From assembly GCF_042677865.1 (NCBI RefSeq), contig NZ_JBHUDD010000056.1, positions 1 through 64,000 on the forward strand: 64,000 nucleotides of DNA, read 5' to 3'. Position 1 is the first letter of the stretch, and the number at the start of each line of letters is the position of its first letter. Shown piece by piece: positions 42,694-51,495 of the stretch. Under the pieces are notes generated by a model. It searched no databases, was not told the DNA's origin, and saw nothing but the letters and a program-made list of their open reading frames with translations. The position numbers and the translations under genes were made by a program. This DNA is from Lutimaribacter salitolerans. GTDB lineage: Bacteria; Pseudomonadota; Alphaproteobacteria; Rhodobacterales; Rhodobacteraceae.

Positions 42694-44271
42694 ATGATCA
42701 CCCGCAGAACACTTATCGGGGCCGCAGCAGCGACGCCGCTTCTGTCGCTGCCGTCCATCGCGCAGAACAGAACCAAGACGCTGCGCTATGTGCCGGGGTC
42801 GAACCTTACGGTACTTGATCCGGTATTCACTCCGGCGGCAGTGTCGATCACCCATGGCTACTGCGTGTTTGACACGCTGTATGGCATGGATGCCAACCTG
42901 CAGCCCGTGCCGCAGATGGCTGCGGGCCACACCGTTTCGGACGATGGCCTGACATGGGAGATCACCCTGCGCGACGGGCTGATGTTCCATGACGGCGAGC
43001 CTGTGCGCGCGCAGGACTGCGCCGCAAGCCTGGCACGCTGGGCCAAGCGCGACGGCTTTGGCCAGGCGTTGGGCGCCGCCACCGAGAGCTTTGGCGTCAA
43101 GGATGACAAGACCATCGTGATCAAGCTGACCCGCCCCTTTGGTCAGCTTCTTCATGCGATCGGCAAGCCGCATTCCTCGCCGGCGATGATCATGCCCGAA
43201 CGGCTGGCGATGACCGACATCTCGTCGCAGGTGACGGAAATGATCGGTTCGGGCCCGTTCCGGTTCATGGCGGATGAGTACGTTTCGGGTGACCGCATGG
43301 TCTATGAGAAGTTCGAGGGCTACGTTCCGCGCAGCGAGGCGGCGGCCTGGACCTCGGGCGGCAAGGTCGTGAACTTTGACCGGCTGGTCTGGCAGGTGAT
43401 CCCAGATCCGGCAACCGCCGCCGCCGCGATTCAGGCCGGCGAAGTCGATTGGCTTGCCACGATCCTGCCCGATCTGGCCCCGATCATCGACATGCACCCA
43501 CAGGTGAACCTGCATCGCAGCGACCCGTTCGGTGTGGTGTCGGTGATGCGCTTCAACCATCTTCAACCGCCGTTCAACAACGTGGAACTGCGCCGCGCGA
43601 TCCTGAAAGCCGTCGACCAGACGCCGTTCATGCAGGCCGTGACCGCGGACGAGAGCAACCGCGATCTGTGTCTGGCCTCGTTTCCGTGCGGACTGCCCGG
43701 CGTGAACGAGCTGGGCGATGGCATTATCGGATCGCTGGATGTCGAAGCCGCCAGACAGGCCGTGATCGACGCTGGCTATAACGGCGAAAGGGTGGTGATC
43801 CTGAACCCGACCGATATCGCCTCGATTCATCCCCTGGGGGTGCTGACGGCGGATCTGCTGGAAAAGATCGGCATGAATGTCGATCTGCAGGATACCGACT
43901 GGGGCACCGTGGTTCAGCGCCGGGTGTCGAAAGAGCCGGTCGAGAATGGCGGCTGGAGCATCGCCTGCACCACTTGGCCCTCGATCTCGATTGCCAATCC
44001 GGCCACCAACGCCACCACGCGCGGGCTTGGCGAGAACGGCTGGTGGGGCTGGTCGAAGGACGAGGAGATGGAGCAGATCGTGGCCGACTGGCTGAGTGCC
44101 GGGACCGAGGAAGAGGCGCAGACCCTCTTTGACAAGGCGCATAACCGTGCCCTTGATCAGGTGCCCAGCGTTCCGCTTGGTCAATCCTTTGGCGATGGCG
44201 CGGTGCGCTCGGACCTGACGGGCATGCTGGAAGCGTCGGTCAACCTGTTCTGGAACGTCGACCGGGCCTGA
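42694..44271 (+). CDS. Dpp/Opp-type ABC transporter substrate-binding protein
   Basis: 525-residue SBP family 5 protein. N-terminal signal with twin arginines (ITRRTLIGAAAA), possibly Tat-exported. Typical blocks: HTVSDDGLTWEITLRDGLMFHDGEPVRAQD and GSGPFRFMADEYVSGDRMVYE. AGGAAGGA ribosome-binding site. A 118-base gap with a hairpin separates it from the permeases, the usual way to obtain excess binding protein. Confidence 0.94.
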   Translation: MITRRTLIGAAAATPLLSLPSIAQNRTKTLRYVPGSNLTVLDPVFTPAAVSITHGYCVFDTLYGMDANLQPVPQMAAGHTVSDDGLTWEITLRDGLMFHDGEPVRAQDCAASLARWAKRDGFGQALGAATESFGVKDDKTIVIKLTRPFGQLLHAIGKPHSSPAMIMPERLAMTDISSQVTEMIGSGPFRFMADEYVSGDRMVYEKFEGYVPRSEAAAWTSGGKVVNFDRLVWQVIPDPATAAAAIQAGEVDWLATILPDLAPIIDMHPQVNLHRSDPFGVVSVMRFNHLQPPFNNVELRRAILKAVDQTPFMQAVTADESNRDLCLASFPCGLPGVNELGDGIIGSLDVEAARQAVIDAGYNGERVVILNPTDIASIHPLGVLTADLLEKIGMNVDLQDTDWGTVVQRRVSKEPVENGGWSIACTTWPSISIANPATNATTRGLGENGWWGWSKDEEMEQIVADWLSAGTEEEAQTLFDKAHNRALDQVPSVPLGQSFGDGAVRSDLTGMLEASVNLFWNVDRA

Positions 44272-44289
44272 CCCCGATACTGCCGAAAC

Positions 44290-44316
44290 GTCCGGAGCCG
44301 TGTCTTGGTTCCGGAC
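44290..44316 (+). promoter_or_regulatory. Intra-operon hairpin after the binding-protein gene
   Basis: GTCCGGA-13-TCCGGAC stem-loop in the gap before the first permease; likely protects the upstream mRNA or reduces read-through. Confidence 0.5.
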
Positions 44317-44390
44317 AGCTTACGCCCTGAACTCCGGCTGCCTGATCCGGTGCAGCGTCGCGCGGCCTTCTCCAAAGGACACTACTGTCA

Positions 44391-45332
44391 ATGAGCACCT
44401 ATATCGTCCGACGAATCCTTTCGACCGTGCCGGTTGTCCTGTTCGTGATGATCTTCGTGTTCAGCCTGCTGTATCTAGCGCCGGGCGATCCGGCGGCGAT
44501 CCTGGCCGGGGATCAGGCGACGCAGCAGGATATCGAGAACATCCGCCGCGAGCTCGGGCTTGACCGCAGCTTTCCGGTGCGCTTTGTCGAATGGTCGGTC
44601 GGGATTGCGCAGGGTGATTTCGGGCGCTCGATCTTCACCCGCGAGCCGGTCTCGCGGATGATCCTGACCCGGGTCGAGCCGACCCTGTCGCTGATGGTCG
44701 TGACCCTTGTCATCGCCCTGATCATCGCCATTCCGATGGGCGTGGCAGCCGCGTGGAAGCGCGGGTCGTTGCTGGACCGTGTGATAATGCTGGTCGCGGT
44801 GCTGGGATTTTCCGTGCCGGTGTTCGTGGTGGGGTACATGCTGGCCTGGGTTCTGGCGCTTCAGCTTGGCTGGCTGCCGGTGCAGGGGTATACCCCCATC
44901 GCCGAAGGGGTCTGGCCCTGGCTGCGCGGTCTGCTGTTGCCCGCAATCACCCTGTCGGGTGTCTATATTGCCCTGATTGCCCGGATCACCCGCGCGACGA
45001 TGCTGGAAATCCTGCAACAGGATTACATCCGCACCGCCCGGGCCAAGGGGGTCGCCAACAACTCGGTGCTGTTCGTTCACGCGCTGCGCAACGCGATGGT
45101 GCCGATCGTGACCGTGGTTGGCCTGGGGATCGCATTGATGATCTCGGGCGCGGTGGTGATCGAAACCGTTTTCTCGCTGCCCGGGCTGGGGCGTCTGACT
45201 GTGGATTCGATCCTGCGGCGTGACTATCCGGTCATTCAGGCGATCATCCTGATCTTCAGCTTCGTCTATGTGTTCATCAACCTGCTCATCGACCTGAGCT
45301 ACACCATCATCGACCCGAGGATACGCTATTGA
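44391..45332 (+). CDS. Dpp/Opp-type ABC transporter permease 1
   Basis: DppB-like inner-membrane permease, 313 residues with six spans and the EAA loop (EILQQDYIRTARAKGVANNSVLFVHALRNA). Overlaps the second permease by four bases. Confidence 0.94.
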   Translation: MSTYIVRRILSTVPVVLFVMIFVFSLLYLAPGDPAAILAGDQATQQDIENIRRELGLDRSFPVRFVEWSVGIAQGDFGRSIFTREPVSRMILTRVEPTLSLMVVTLVIALIIAIPMGVAAAWKRGSLLDRVIMLVAVLGFSVPVFVVGYMLAWVLALQLGWLPVQGYTPIAEGVWPWLRGLLLPAITLSGVYIALIARITRATMLEILQQDYIRTARAKGVANNSVLFVHALRNAMVPIVTVVGLGIALMISGAVVIETVFSLPGLGRLTVDSILRRDYPVIQAIILIFSFVYVFINLLIDLSYTIIDPRIRY

Positions 45333-46246
45333 CCGCCAATTCCGACATTGCCGACGATCAGCTTGCCGCAGCGCCCCCGCGTCCGGTGATCCTGCCCCCG
45401 CCGCCGCAACGCTCGCGGGTGATGGGAATGCTGATCGAACATCCGACGCTGTGGATCGGTGCCGCCCTGCTGGTTCTGGTCACTGCGATGGCCATTTTCG
45501 CGCCCTTGGTGGCGACATCGGACCCAAGCGCGCTCAACCCCGCGCAGCGGGTGTTGCCGCCCTCGGCCGAGGCCTGGTTCGGCACCGACATGATGGGGCG
45601 CGATATCTACTCGCGCACGGTCTATGGCGCGCGGGTGTCGCTGATCGTGGGGGCCGGTGTGGCGATCTTTGCCTCGGTCATCGGGCTGACCATCGGCCTG
45701 CTCTCGGGCTTTGTGCGTTGGGCGGACAACATCATCATGCGGGTGATGGACGGGCTGATGTCGATCCCGGCCATTCTGCTGGCCATCGCGCTGATGACGC
45801 TGATGCGCGGCGGATCGGTTTTCAATGTGATCCTTGCCATCACCATCGCCGAGATTCCGCGTGTCGCGCGGCTGACGCGGTCGGTTGTCCTGTCGGTGCG
45901 CGAGCAGCCATATGTCGAGGCGGGCACCGCCTGCGGAACCTCTACATTCGGGATCATCTGGTACCATATCATGCCAAACACGCTGGCGCCGCTGACGGTT
46001 CAGGCCACCTATATCTGCGCCTCGGCGATGATCACCGAGGCCATCCTGAGCTTTATCGGTGCGGGCACGCCGACCTCGATCCCGTCATGGGGCAACATCA
46101 TGGCCGAGGGGCGCGCGCTTTGGCAGGTCAAGCCCAACGTGGTGTTCTTTCCGGCGGTGTTCCTGTCGATCACGGTGCTGGCCGTCAATCTGGTGGGGGA
46201 CGGGCTGCGCGACGCGGTAGACCCCCGCCTTGCCAAACAGGTGTAA
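45329..46246 (+). CDS. Dpp/Opp-type ABC transporter permease 2
   Basis: DppC-like permease, 305 residues. The N-terminal OppC-type segment (HPTLWIGAALLVLVTAMAIF) is followed by HPFGTD-like FGTDMMGRDIYSRTVYGARVSL and an EAA loop (REQPYVEAGTACGTSTFGII). Starts inside the end of permease 1. Confidence 0.94.
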   Translation: MTANSDIADDQLAAAPPRPVILPPPPQRSRVMGMLIEHPTLWIGAALLVLVTAMAIFAPLVATSDPSALNPAQRVLPPSAEAWFGTDMMGRDIYSRTVYGARVSLIVGAGVAIFASVIGLTIGLLSGFVRWADNIIMRVMDGLMSIPAILLAIALMTLMRGGSVFNVILAITIAEIPRVARLTRSVVLSVREQPYVEAGTACGTSTFGIIWYHIMPNTLAPLTVQATYICASAMITEAILSFIGAGTPTSIPSWGNIMAEGRALWQVKPNVVFFPAVFLSITVLAVNLVGDGLRDAVDPRLAKQV

Positions 46247-46249
46247 GCG

Positions 46250-47242
46250 ATGGCCCTTCTCGAAGTGCGCGACCTTCAGGTTCATTTCCGGACCGCGACC
46301 AGCGTGAACCGGGCGGTGGACGGGCTGAGCTTTGACATCAATGCAGGCGAGGCACTGGCCATCGTGGGCGAAAGCGGTTGCGGCAAGTCGGTGACATCCA
46401 TGGCGCTGCTGCGGCTGTTGCCCGAGCCGCCCGGGAAGGTTGCGGGGCAGATCCTGTTTCGCGGGCAGGACCTGATGAAGGCATCGGAACGGCGGATGCG
46501 CCAGTTGCGCGGCGACGAGATCAGCATGATCTTTCAGGAACCCATGACCTCGCTCAACCCGGTGTTCACCATCGGTCAGCAGATCGGCGAATCCGTCCGC
46601 CTGCACGAAAACGCCAGCCGCACGGTGGCCCGCAACCGCGCCATCGAGATGCTGCAACTTGTCGGCATCCCCTCGCCTGAACAACGGGTGGACGAGTATC
46701 CGCACCAGCTTTCAGGGGGCATGCGACAGCGGGCGATGATTGCGATCGCCCTGGCCTGCAACCCGGCGCTTCTGGTGGCGGACGAGCCGACGACGGCACT
46801 GGATGTGACCATTCAGGCGCAGATCCTTGACCTGATGCAGGATCTGCGGCGCAAGGTCGGCTCGGCTGTCATGCTGATCACGCATGATCTGGGCGTGGTG
46901 GCGGAATTCGCCGAGCGTGTCCTGGTCATGTATGCCGGGCGCAAGGTCGAAGAGGCCAGCGTGACCGACCTGTTCCGCACGCCGCGCCACCCCTACACGC
47001 AAGGCTTGCTGAACGCGCTGCCCAAGCTGGGGTCGTCCCTTGGCGACGGGGCTGCGGTGCGGCTTGCCGAGATTCCGGGGCGGGTGCCCGATATGTCCAA
47101 ACCCCTGACAGGATGCGCCTTTGCCGAACGCTGCCCGATGGCGCAGGACGCCTGCCGCCGCATCGAACCGGCGCTGGAGCAAAAGGCGGACCGCCATTTC
47201 GCTGCGTGCCACTTCGCCGCCAGAGGGGCCTTTGTCGCATGA
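46250..47242 (+). CDS. Dpp/Opp-type ABC transporter ATPase 1 (DppD-like)
   Basis: 330-residue ABC ATPase: Walker A GESGCGKS near residue 40, signature LSGGMRQR, Walker B LLVADEPTTALD, and the C-terminal oligopeptide/dipeptide extension with clustered cysteines (CAFAERCPMAQDAC, then CHFAARG). Overlaps the next ATPase by four bases. Confidence 0.95.
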   Translation: MALLEVRDLQVHFRTATSVNRAVDGLSFDINAGEALAIVGESGCGKSVTSMALLRLLPEPPGKVAGQILFRGQDLMKASERRMRQLRGDEISMIFQEPMTSLNPVFTIGQQIGESVRLHENASRTVARNRAIEMLQLVGIPSPEQRVDEYPHQLSGGMRQRAMIAIALACNPALLVADEPTTALDVTIQAQILDLMQDLRRKVGSAVMLITHDLGVVAEFAERVLVMYAGRKVEEASVTDLFRTPRHPYTQGLLNALPKLGSSLGDGAAVRLAEIPGRVPDMSKPLTGCAFAERCPMAQDACRRIEPALEQKADRHFAACHFAARGAFVA

Positions 47243-48234
47243 CGCAAACCGACACGACACACCCACGGCACCTGATCGAGGTGCGCAATCTGGTGAAACG
47301 GTTTCCCGTGGCATCTGGGCTGTTCGGGGCGCGCAAATCGGTCCACGCGGTCAGCGATGTCAGCTTTCACATCGCGCGCGGCGAGACGCTGTCGCTGGTG
47401 GGGGAATCCGGCTGCGGGAAATCCACGGTGGGCAAATGCCTTGCCCGGCTCATTCCGCTGACCGAGGGCGAGATCACGCTTGACGGTCAGCGCATCGACA
47501 GCCTGCCGCCGAAAGACCTGAAACCGATCCGCAAGCGGCTGAACGTCGTGTTTCAGGACCCCTATTCCAGCCTCAATCCGCGGATGAGCGTCGAGGCGCT
47601 GGTGGCCGAACCCCTGCGCAGTCACGGGCTTGTCAAGGGACGCGCCGAAAGGGCCCGCCGTGTCGGTGATCTGCTGGAAAAGGTGGGGCTGCCGCGCGAC
47701 TCGATGCGGCGGATGCCGCATCAGTTCTCGGGCGGGCAGCGGCAGCGCATCTGTATCGCGCGCGCGCTGGCGTCCGAACCCGATATCATCGTGTGCGACG
47801 AGGCCGTGTCGGCGCTGGATGTCTCGGTTCAGGCGCAGATCATCAACCTGCTTATGGATCTGCAACGCGAGCTGGGGCTTGCGCTGCTGTTCATCTCGCA
47901 CGATCTGGCGGTGGTCGAACACATGAGCGACCGGGTCGCCGTGATGTATCTGGGCCGCATCATGGAGATTGCAGATCGCAGTTCGATCTTTGCGCATCCG
48001 CGCCATCCCTACACCAAGGCGCTGCTCTCGGCGGTGCCGCTGCCCGATCCCGACGCCCCGCGCGACCGCACGGTACTGAGCGGCGATGTGCCCAGCCCCA
48101 TCGACCCGCCCAGCGGGTGTGTGTTCCGCACCCGCTGCCCGATGGCGACCCAACGCTGCGCCAGCGAAACGCCCATCCTGCGCCAGATGGCGCATGGCCA
48201 CAGCAGCGCCTGTCATTACGCCGAAGAGGTTTGA
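47239..48234 (+). CDS. Dpp/Opp-type ABC transporter ATPase 2 (DppF-like)
   Basis: 331-residue ABC ATPase: GESGCGKST Walker A, FSGGQRQRICIARAL signature, DEAVSALD Walker B, and the cysteine-rich C-terminus (CVFRTRCPMATQRC). Start MTQTDTTHP by four-base overlap with the previous gene. Last gene of the operon; a hairpin lies between it and the convergent dehydrogenase gene. Confidence 0.95.
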   Translation: MTQTDTTHPRHLIEVRNLVKRFPVASGLFGARKSVHAVSDVSFHIARGETLSLVGESGCGKSTVGKCLARLIPLTEGEITLDGQRIDSLPPKDLKPIRKRLNVVFQDPYSSLNPRMSVEALVAEPLRSHGLVKGRAERARRVGDLLEKVGLPRDSMRRMPHQFSGGQRQRICIARALASEPDIIVCDEAVSALDVSVQAQIINLLMDLQRELGLALLFISHDLAVVEHMSDRVAVMYLGRIMEIADRSSIFAHPRHPYTKALLSAVPLPDPDAPRDRTVLSGDVPSPIDPPSGCVFRTRCPMATQRCASETPILRQMAHGHSSACHYAEEV

Positions 48235-48341
48235 TGGGGACCGGCAGCGGTGCATTCGTCTATCGGCCGCCCCGATTTCCTGACCGGATGAACCCGACAA
48301 CGAGACTCGCGCGTGGCCTAAGCATCACGCGGCCAGGCTTG

Positions 48342-48366
48342 ATCACGGTTGCGGGATCACCGTGAT
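48342..48366. terminator. Stem-loop between convergent ABC and HisD-like operons
   Basis: ATCACGGT-9-ACCGTGAT; it overlaps the stop region of the HisD-like gene. Likely shared terminator structure, though without a T tract. Confidence 0.4.
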
Positions 48367-49628
48367 GTCAGGCGGATGTCGGCCGTTCTTGCATGGGCTT
48401 CCATACCTTCGAGCCGCGAAATGCGCGCTGTCACCTCGGCCACCTGCCGGGCGGCTTCGCCGGTGGCGCGCTGCCACGTCACAGTCTTGAGAAACTTGTG
48501 CACCGACAGGCCCCCGGTATAGCGCGCCGCACCTGACGTGGGCAGCACATGGTTGGGCCCTGCGGCCTTGTCGCCAAAGGCCACGGTCGTCTCGGCCCCA
48601 AGGAACAACGAGCCATAGGCCCTGAGCCGGGTCAGCCACCAGTCCAGATCCCGGGCCTGAACATGCAGGTGCTCGGGCGCGTAGCGGTCGGCCATCGTGG
48701 CCATTTCCTCGCGGTCGTCACATACCACGATCTCGGCCAGGTTCTCCCATGCGGCCGTGGCCGATTTCGCGTTGGATGCCGGCAAGGTCGCAATCAGTTC
48801 GGGCACCAATGCCAGAACCCCACTGGCCAGCGCACTGCTGTCCGTCACCAGCCAGACCGGGGAATCCGCGCCATGTTCCATCTGGCCGACCATGTCCCAT
48901 GCGACCACGGCCGGATCGGCAGACTGGTCCGCCACGATCAGGCTGTCGGTGGGGCCAGCGACCATGTCGATGCCGACACGGCCATAAAGCTGGCGCTTGG
49001 CCTCGGCCACCCAGGCATTGCCGGGACCGGCCAGAACATCGGCCCGGGGAATGTCGAAAAATCCGAATGCCATCGCGGCCACGGCCTGTACCCCGCCCAT
49101 GCACAGGATCTTCTGCGCCCCGGCCAGATGCATCGCATAGACCATCTCGTCGGCGATCCCGTCCGGCCCCCGCGGCGGTGATGCGGCGGCCACGAACTCG
49201 ACTCCGGCGGCCTTGGCCGTGGTGATTGTCATCAAGGCAGATGCCACATGGCTGAAACGTCCGCCCGGCGCGTAGCATCCGGCAGACACAACAGGGATAG
49301 ACCGTTGACCGGCAACGAATCCCGGTGCCATTTCGATCTCCATATCCAGCAGCGTCGCACGTTGTGCCTTGGCGAATTTTTGAATGTTGGCATGCGCGAA
49401 CTCGATGTCGGCGCGCACTGACGGGTCCAGACGGGCAGCAGCGGCGGCGATTTCATCTTCACTCACGACCACATCGCCGTGCCAGTCATCCAACTCGGAT
49501 GCATAGCGCAGGGCGACCGCCTCACCGCCCTGTTCGATGTCGTGCAGCATGTCCAGCACGCGGTCGCGCACGGATGACTGCTGCTGCGCGCTGTCGGGTT
49601 TTGCGGATTTCAGAAAGCGAACGGTCAT
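48357..49628 (-). CDS. Histidinol dehydrogenase-family enzyme (HpsN-like)
   Basis: 423-residue zinc NAD-dependent dehydrogenase. Family zinc/catalytic positions are visible: GQMEHGADS, YAPEHLHV, AGPNHVLPTSGAARYTGG and SVHKFLK; the cofactor/core block is VLAGPGNAWVAEAKRQLYGRVGIDMVAGPTDSL. Its beginning (MTVRFLKSAKP) and absence from a his operon resemble HpsN, the sulfopropanediol 3-dehydrogenase of DHPS breakdown, more than true HisD. The neighbour two genes upstream resembles the cysteate sulfo-lyase CuyA, supporting organosulfonate or amino-acid catabolism. True substrate uncertain. Overlaps the racemase gene by four bases. Confidence 0.82.
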   Translation of the reverse strand: MTVRFLKSAKPDSAQQQSSVRDRVLDMLHDIEQGGEAVALRYASELDDWHGDVVVSEDEIAAAAARLDPSVRADIEFAHANIQKFAKAQRATLLDMEIEMAPGFVAGQRSIPVVSAGCYAPGGRFSHVASALMTITTAKAAGVEFVAAASPPRGPDGIADEMVYAMHLAGAQKILCMGGVQAVAAMAFGFFDIPRADVLAGPGNAWVAEAKRQLYGRVGIDMVAGPTDSLIVADQSADPAVVAWDMVGQMEHGADSPVWLVTDSSALASGVLALVPELIATLPASNAKSATAAWENLAEIVVCDDREEMATMADRYAPEHLHVQARDLDWWLTRLRAYGSLFLGAETTVAFGDKAAGPNHVLPTSGAARYTGGLSVHKFLKTVTWQRATGEAARQVAEVTARISRLEGMEAHARTADIRLTSR

Positions 49629-50338
49629 GTGATCTCTTTTCCCACGAAAGGCGATGGCAGGGCAAAGCTGACACAGGCCGCGGCCAGCACATCCATGCTG
49701 TCGGTCAGCGACAGCCGAGGCGTGCCCAGCCGTGGTGCCAGAATGGAGAACTCAGAGCAGCCAAGAATGGCCGAGGACGCGCCGCCGTCGGCCATTTCCG
49801 CAACGGCAGCCTGCAAGACGGGCAGCGCCTCGTCCTCGTGCCCGGCCTTGATGGCGCGGATCGCCCCCAGCATGGCATCGCGATTGTCGGGATACAGGAC
49901 GGCGCAACCGTGCCGGGCCAACGCTGTTGCGAATACGCCGGTTTTTTCGACCGCGGGCGAGGCCAGCAGGCCGACCGGACTGGCTGGGCTGGTGTCGGCG
50001 ACCTGCGCGGCGGTAAGTGCCACCATGTCCAGAAACGGAACCTGCACCGCCGCCGCGATCTGATCGGCATAGCAATGGGCAGTGTTGCACGGCATGGCCA
50101 GCGCCTCGGCTCCGGCCTGGTGCAGGCGACGGGCCATGCCGATCAGAACCGGTGTCGGGTCCGTTCCCGTGCCGTCGACAAGATGCGCGATCCGCGACGG
50201 CACCTGCGTGTTGTTATCCACCAGCAGCGGGATGTGATCGCTGTCGGTGTCTGCCGGGGTCAGGGCAAGGATACGCGACATCAGAAGAATCGTCGCCTCG
50301 GGCCCCATGCCACCCAGAATTCCGATAACGCGCGGCAT
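49625..50338 (-). CDS. Aspartate/glutamate racemase-family protein
   Basis: 237 residues. PLP-independent two-cysteine racemase fold: MPRVIGILGGMGPEAT at the N-terminus, Cys84 in AMPCNTAH and Cys194 in ILGCSEFS, the two catalytic positions. Start at 50338 from homology; the longer upstream frame is not supported. Sits between the HpsN-like and CuyA-like genes, so it may convert D- and L- forms of an aspartate-like acid (cysteate is a structural analogue of aspartate; this is inference). Confidence 0.88.
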   Translation of the reverse strand: MPRVIGILGGMGPEATILLMSRILALTPADTDSDHIPLLVDNNTQVPSRIAHLVDGTGTDPTPVLIGMARRLHQAGAEALAMPCNTAHCYADQIAAAVQVPFLDMVALTAAQVADTSPASPVGLLASPAVEKTGVFATALARHGCAVLYPDNRDAMLGAIRAIKAGHEDEALPVLQAAVAEMADGGASSAILGCSEFSILAPRLGTPRLSLTDSMDVLAAACVSFALPSPFVGKEIT

Positions 50339-50375
50339 GACAGATGACCTGCTCCTGTTCAGTGGATACGTGCGG

Positions 50376-51398
50376 TCACGTGACCAGGTTTCGGATTTCG
50401 GGTTCCTTGAAGAAACTGCGATACCCGAAAAGCCCCGCCGACCCGCCTGTGTGCAGAAAGACGATATTCTGATCGTCTGCGAACGCGCCCTTGCGCACAA
50501 GATCAATCAGTCCGGCGGCCCCCTTGCCGGAATAGACCGGATCAAGCAGGAGGCCCTCGAGCTGCGAAAACGTCTCGATCGCCGCGATCGTGGCCGCGTT
50601 CGGGATGCCGTAGCCGGGGCCGACGTAATCGGTATTGGCCACGACATCATCGCGCGACACGACCCCCGGGCAGCCCAGCTTGTCCGCCGTGGCCTGAGCC
50701 AGCGCAAACACATTCGCCTCTTGCTTGTCCTTGGGCGCGCGGACGCCGATTCCCAGCAGCGGGATACCGGCATTGATCGCGCGCAGCCCGGCGACCAGAC
50801 CCGCCTGCGTGCCGGCCGAGCCTGTGGCGTGGAGGATGCGCGAAATCGGCAAGCCCATGTCATTGGCCTGATTCACCAGTTCCAGCGCGCAATTGGCATA
50901 GCCCAGGGCGCCGGTCGGATTGGAGCCGCCCCCGGGAATGATGTACGGGGTCTTGTTCTTGCCGCTGAATTCGGCTGCCGCGGTTTCACAGGCCGCAACC
51001 ATGTCCGTGCCTGCCGGAACATGCTCGATCGTCGCACCGTGCAGCGCATCCAGCAACACATTGCCGTTCAGCCGATAATCCGGATCGTCAAACCCGGTGC
51101 GGTCCTCAAGGATGGCGTGGCATTCCAGCCCAAGCCGGGCACAAAAGGCGGCGGTCTGGCGGACATGATTGGACTGCGTGGCCCCTTGCGTGATGATCAC
51201 ATCCGCCTTTTGCGCCAGCGCCTCGCCCAACAGGAACTCCAGCTTGCGGGTCTTGTTGCCACCGGTTGACACGCCTGTGCAATCGTCGCGCTTGATCCAT
51301 AGCCGCGGGCCGCCAAGCGCCTTGGACAGCCTGTCCATCGGCTCCAGTGGCGTGGGAAGGTGAGCAAGGCGAACACGGTCAAATCGCGCAAAATGCAT
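50376..51398 (-). CDS. D-cysteine desulfhydrase/L-cysteate sulfo-lyase (CuyA)-like PLP enzyme
   Basis: 340-residue fold-type II PLP enzyme of the ACC deaminase/D-cysteine desulfhydrase group. PLP lysine at Lys49 in STGGNKTRKLEF; other blocks IIPGGGSNPTGALGYANCALEL, HATGSAGTQAGL, LDPVYSGKGAAGLIDLVRKG and FLHTGGSAGLFGY. By memory it closely resembles CuyA from Ruegeria, which turns L-cysteate into pyruvate, sulfite and ammonium, but D-cysteine desulfhydrase is a real alternative. No exporter for sulfite or Pta is nearby. First gene of the minus-strand operon, divergent from lysR. Confidence 0.85.
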   Translation of the reverse strand: MHFARFDRVRLAHLPTPLEPMDRLSKALGGPRLWIKRDDCTGVSTGGNKTRKLEFLLGEALAQKADVIITQGATQSNHVRQTAAFCARLGLECHAILEDRTGFDDPDYRLNGNVLLDALHGATIEHVPAGTDMVAACETAAAEFSGKNKTPYIIPGGGSNPTGALGYANCALELVNQANDMGLPISRILHATGSAGTQAGLVAGLRAINAGIPLLGIGVRAPKDKQEANVFALAQATADKLGCPGVVSRDDVVANTDYVGPGYGIPNAATIAAIETFSQLEGLLLDPVYSGKGAAGLIDLVRKGAFADDQNIVFLHTGGSAGLFGYRSFFKEPEIRNLVT

Positions 51399-51495
51399 TT
51401 TGTTTCTCCGGTAACAGTTTCAAGCCCAGCTTGCGCCGAGTTTTCAGGCTTCTCAAATGCCAAGTTCTCACACTAAAATGCAGGGATGACATAAT

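Noticed and set aside
48357..49628. Annotation as true HisD (histidine biosynthesis)
   Set aside because: No other his gene nearby, and N-terminus and neighbours fit the HpsN-like group better.
50990..51010. VPAGT peptide in the CuyA-like protein, suspected eighth palindrome
   Set aside because: The DNA there (GTTCCGGCAGGCACG) is not the palindrome; the peptide match is chance.
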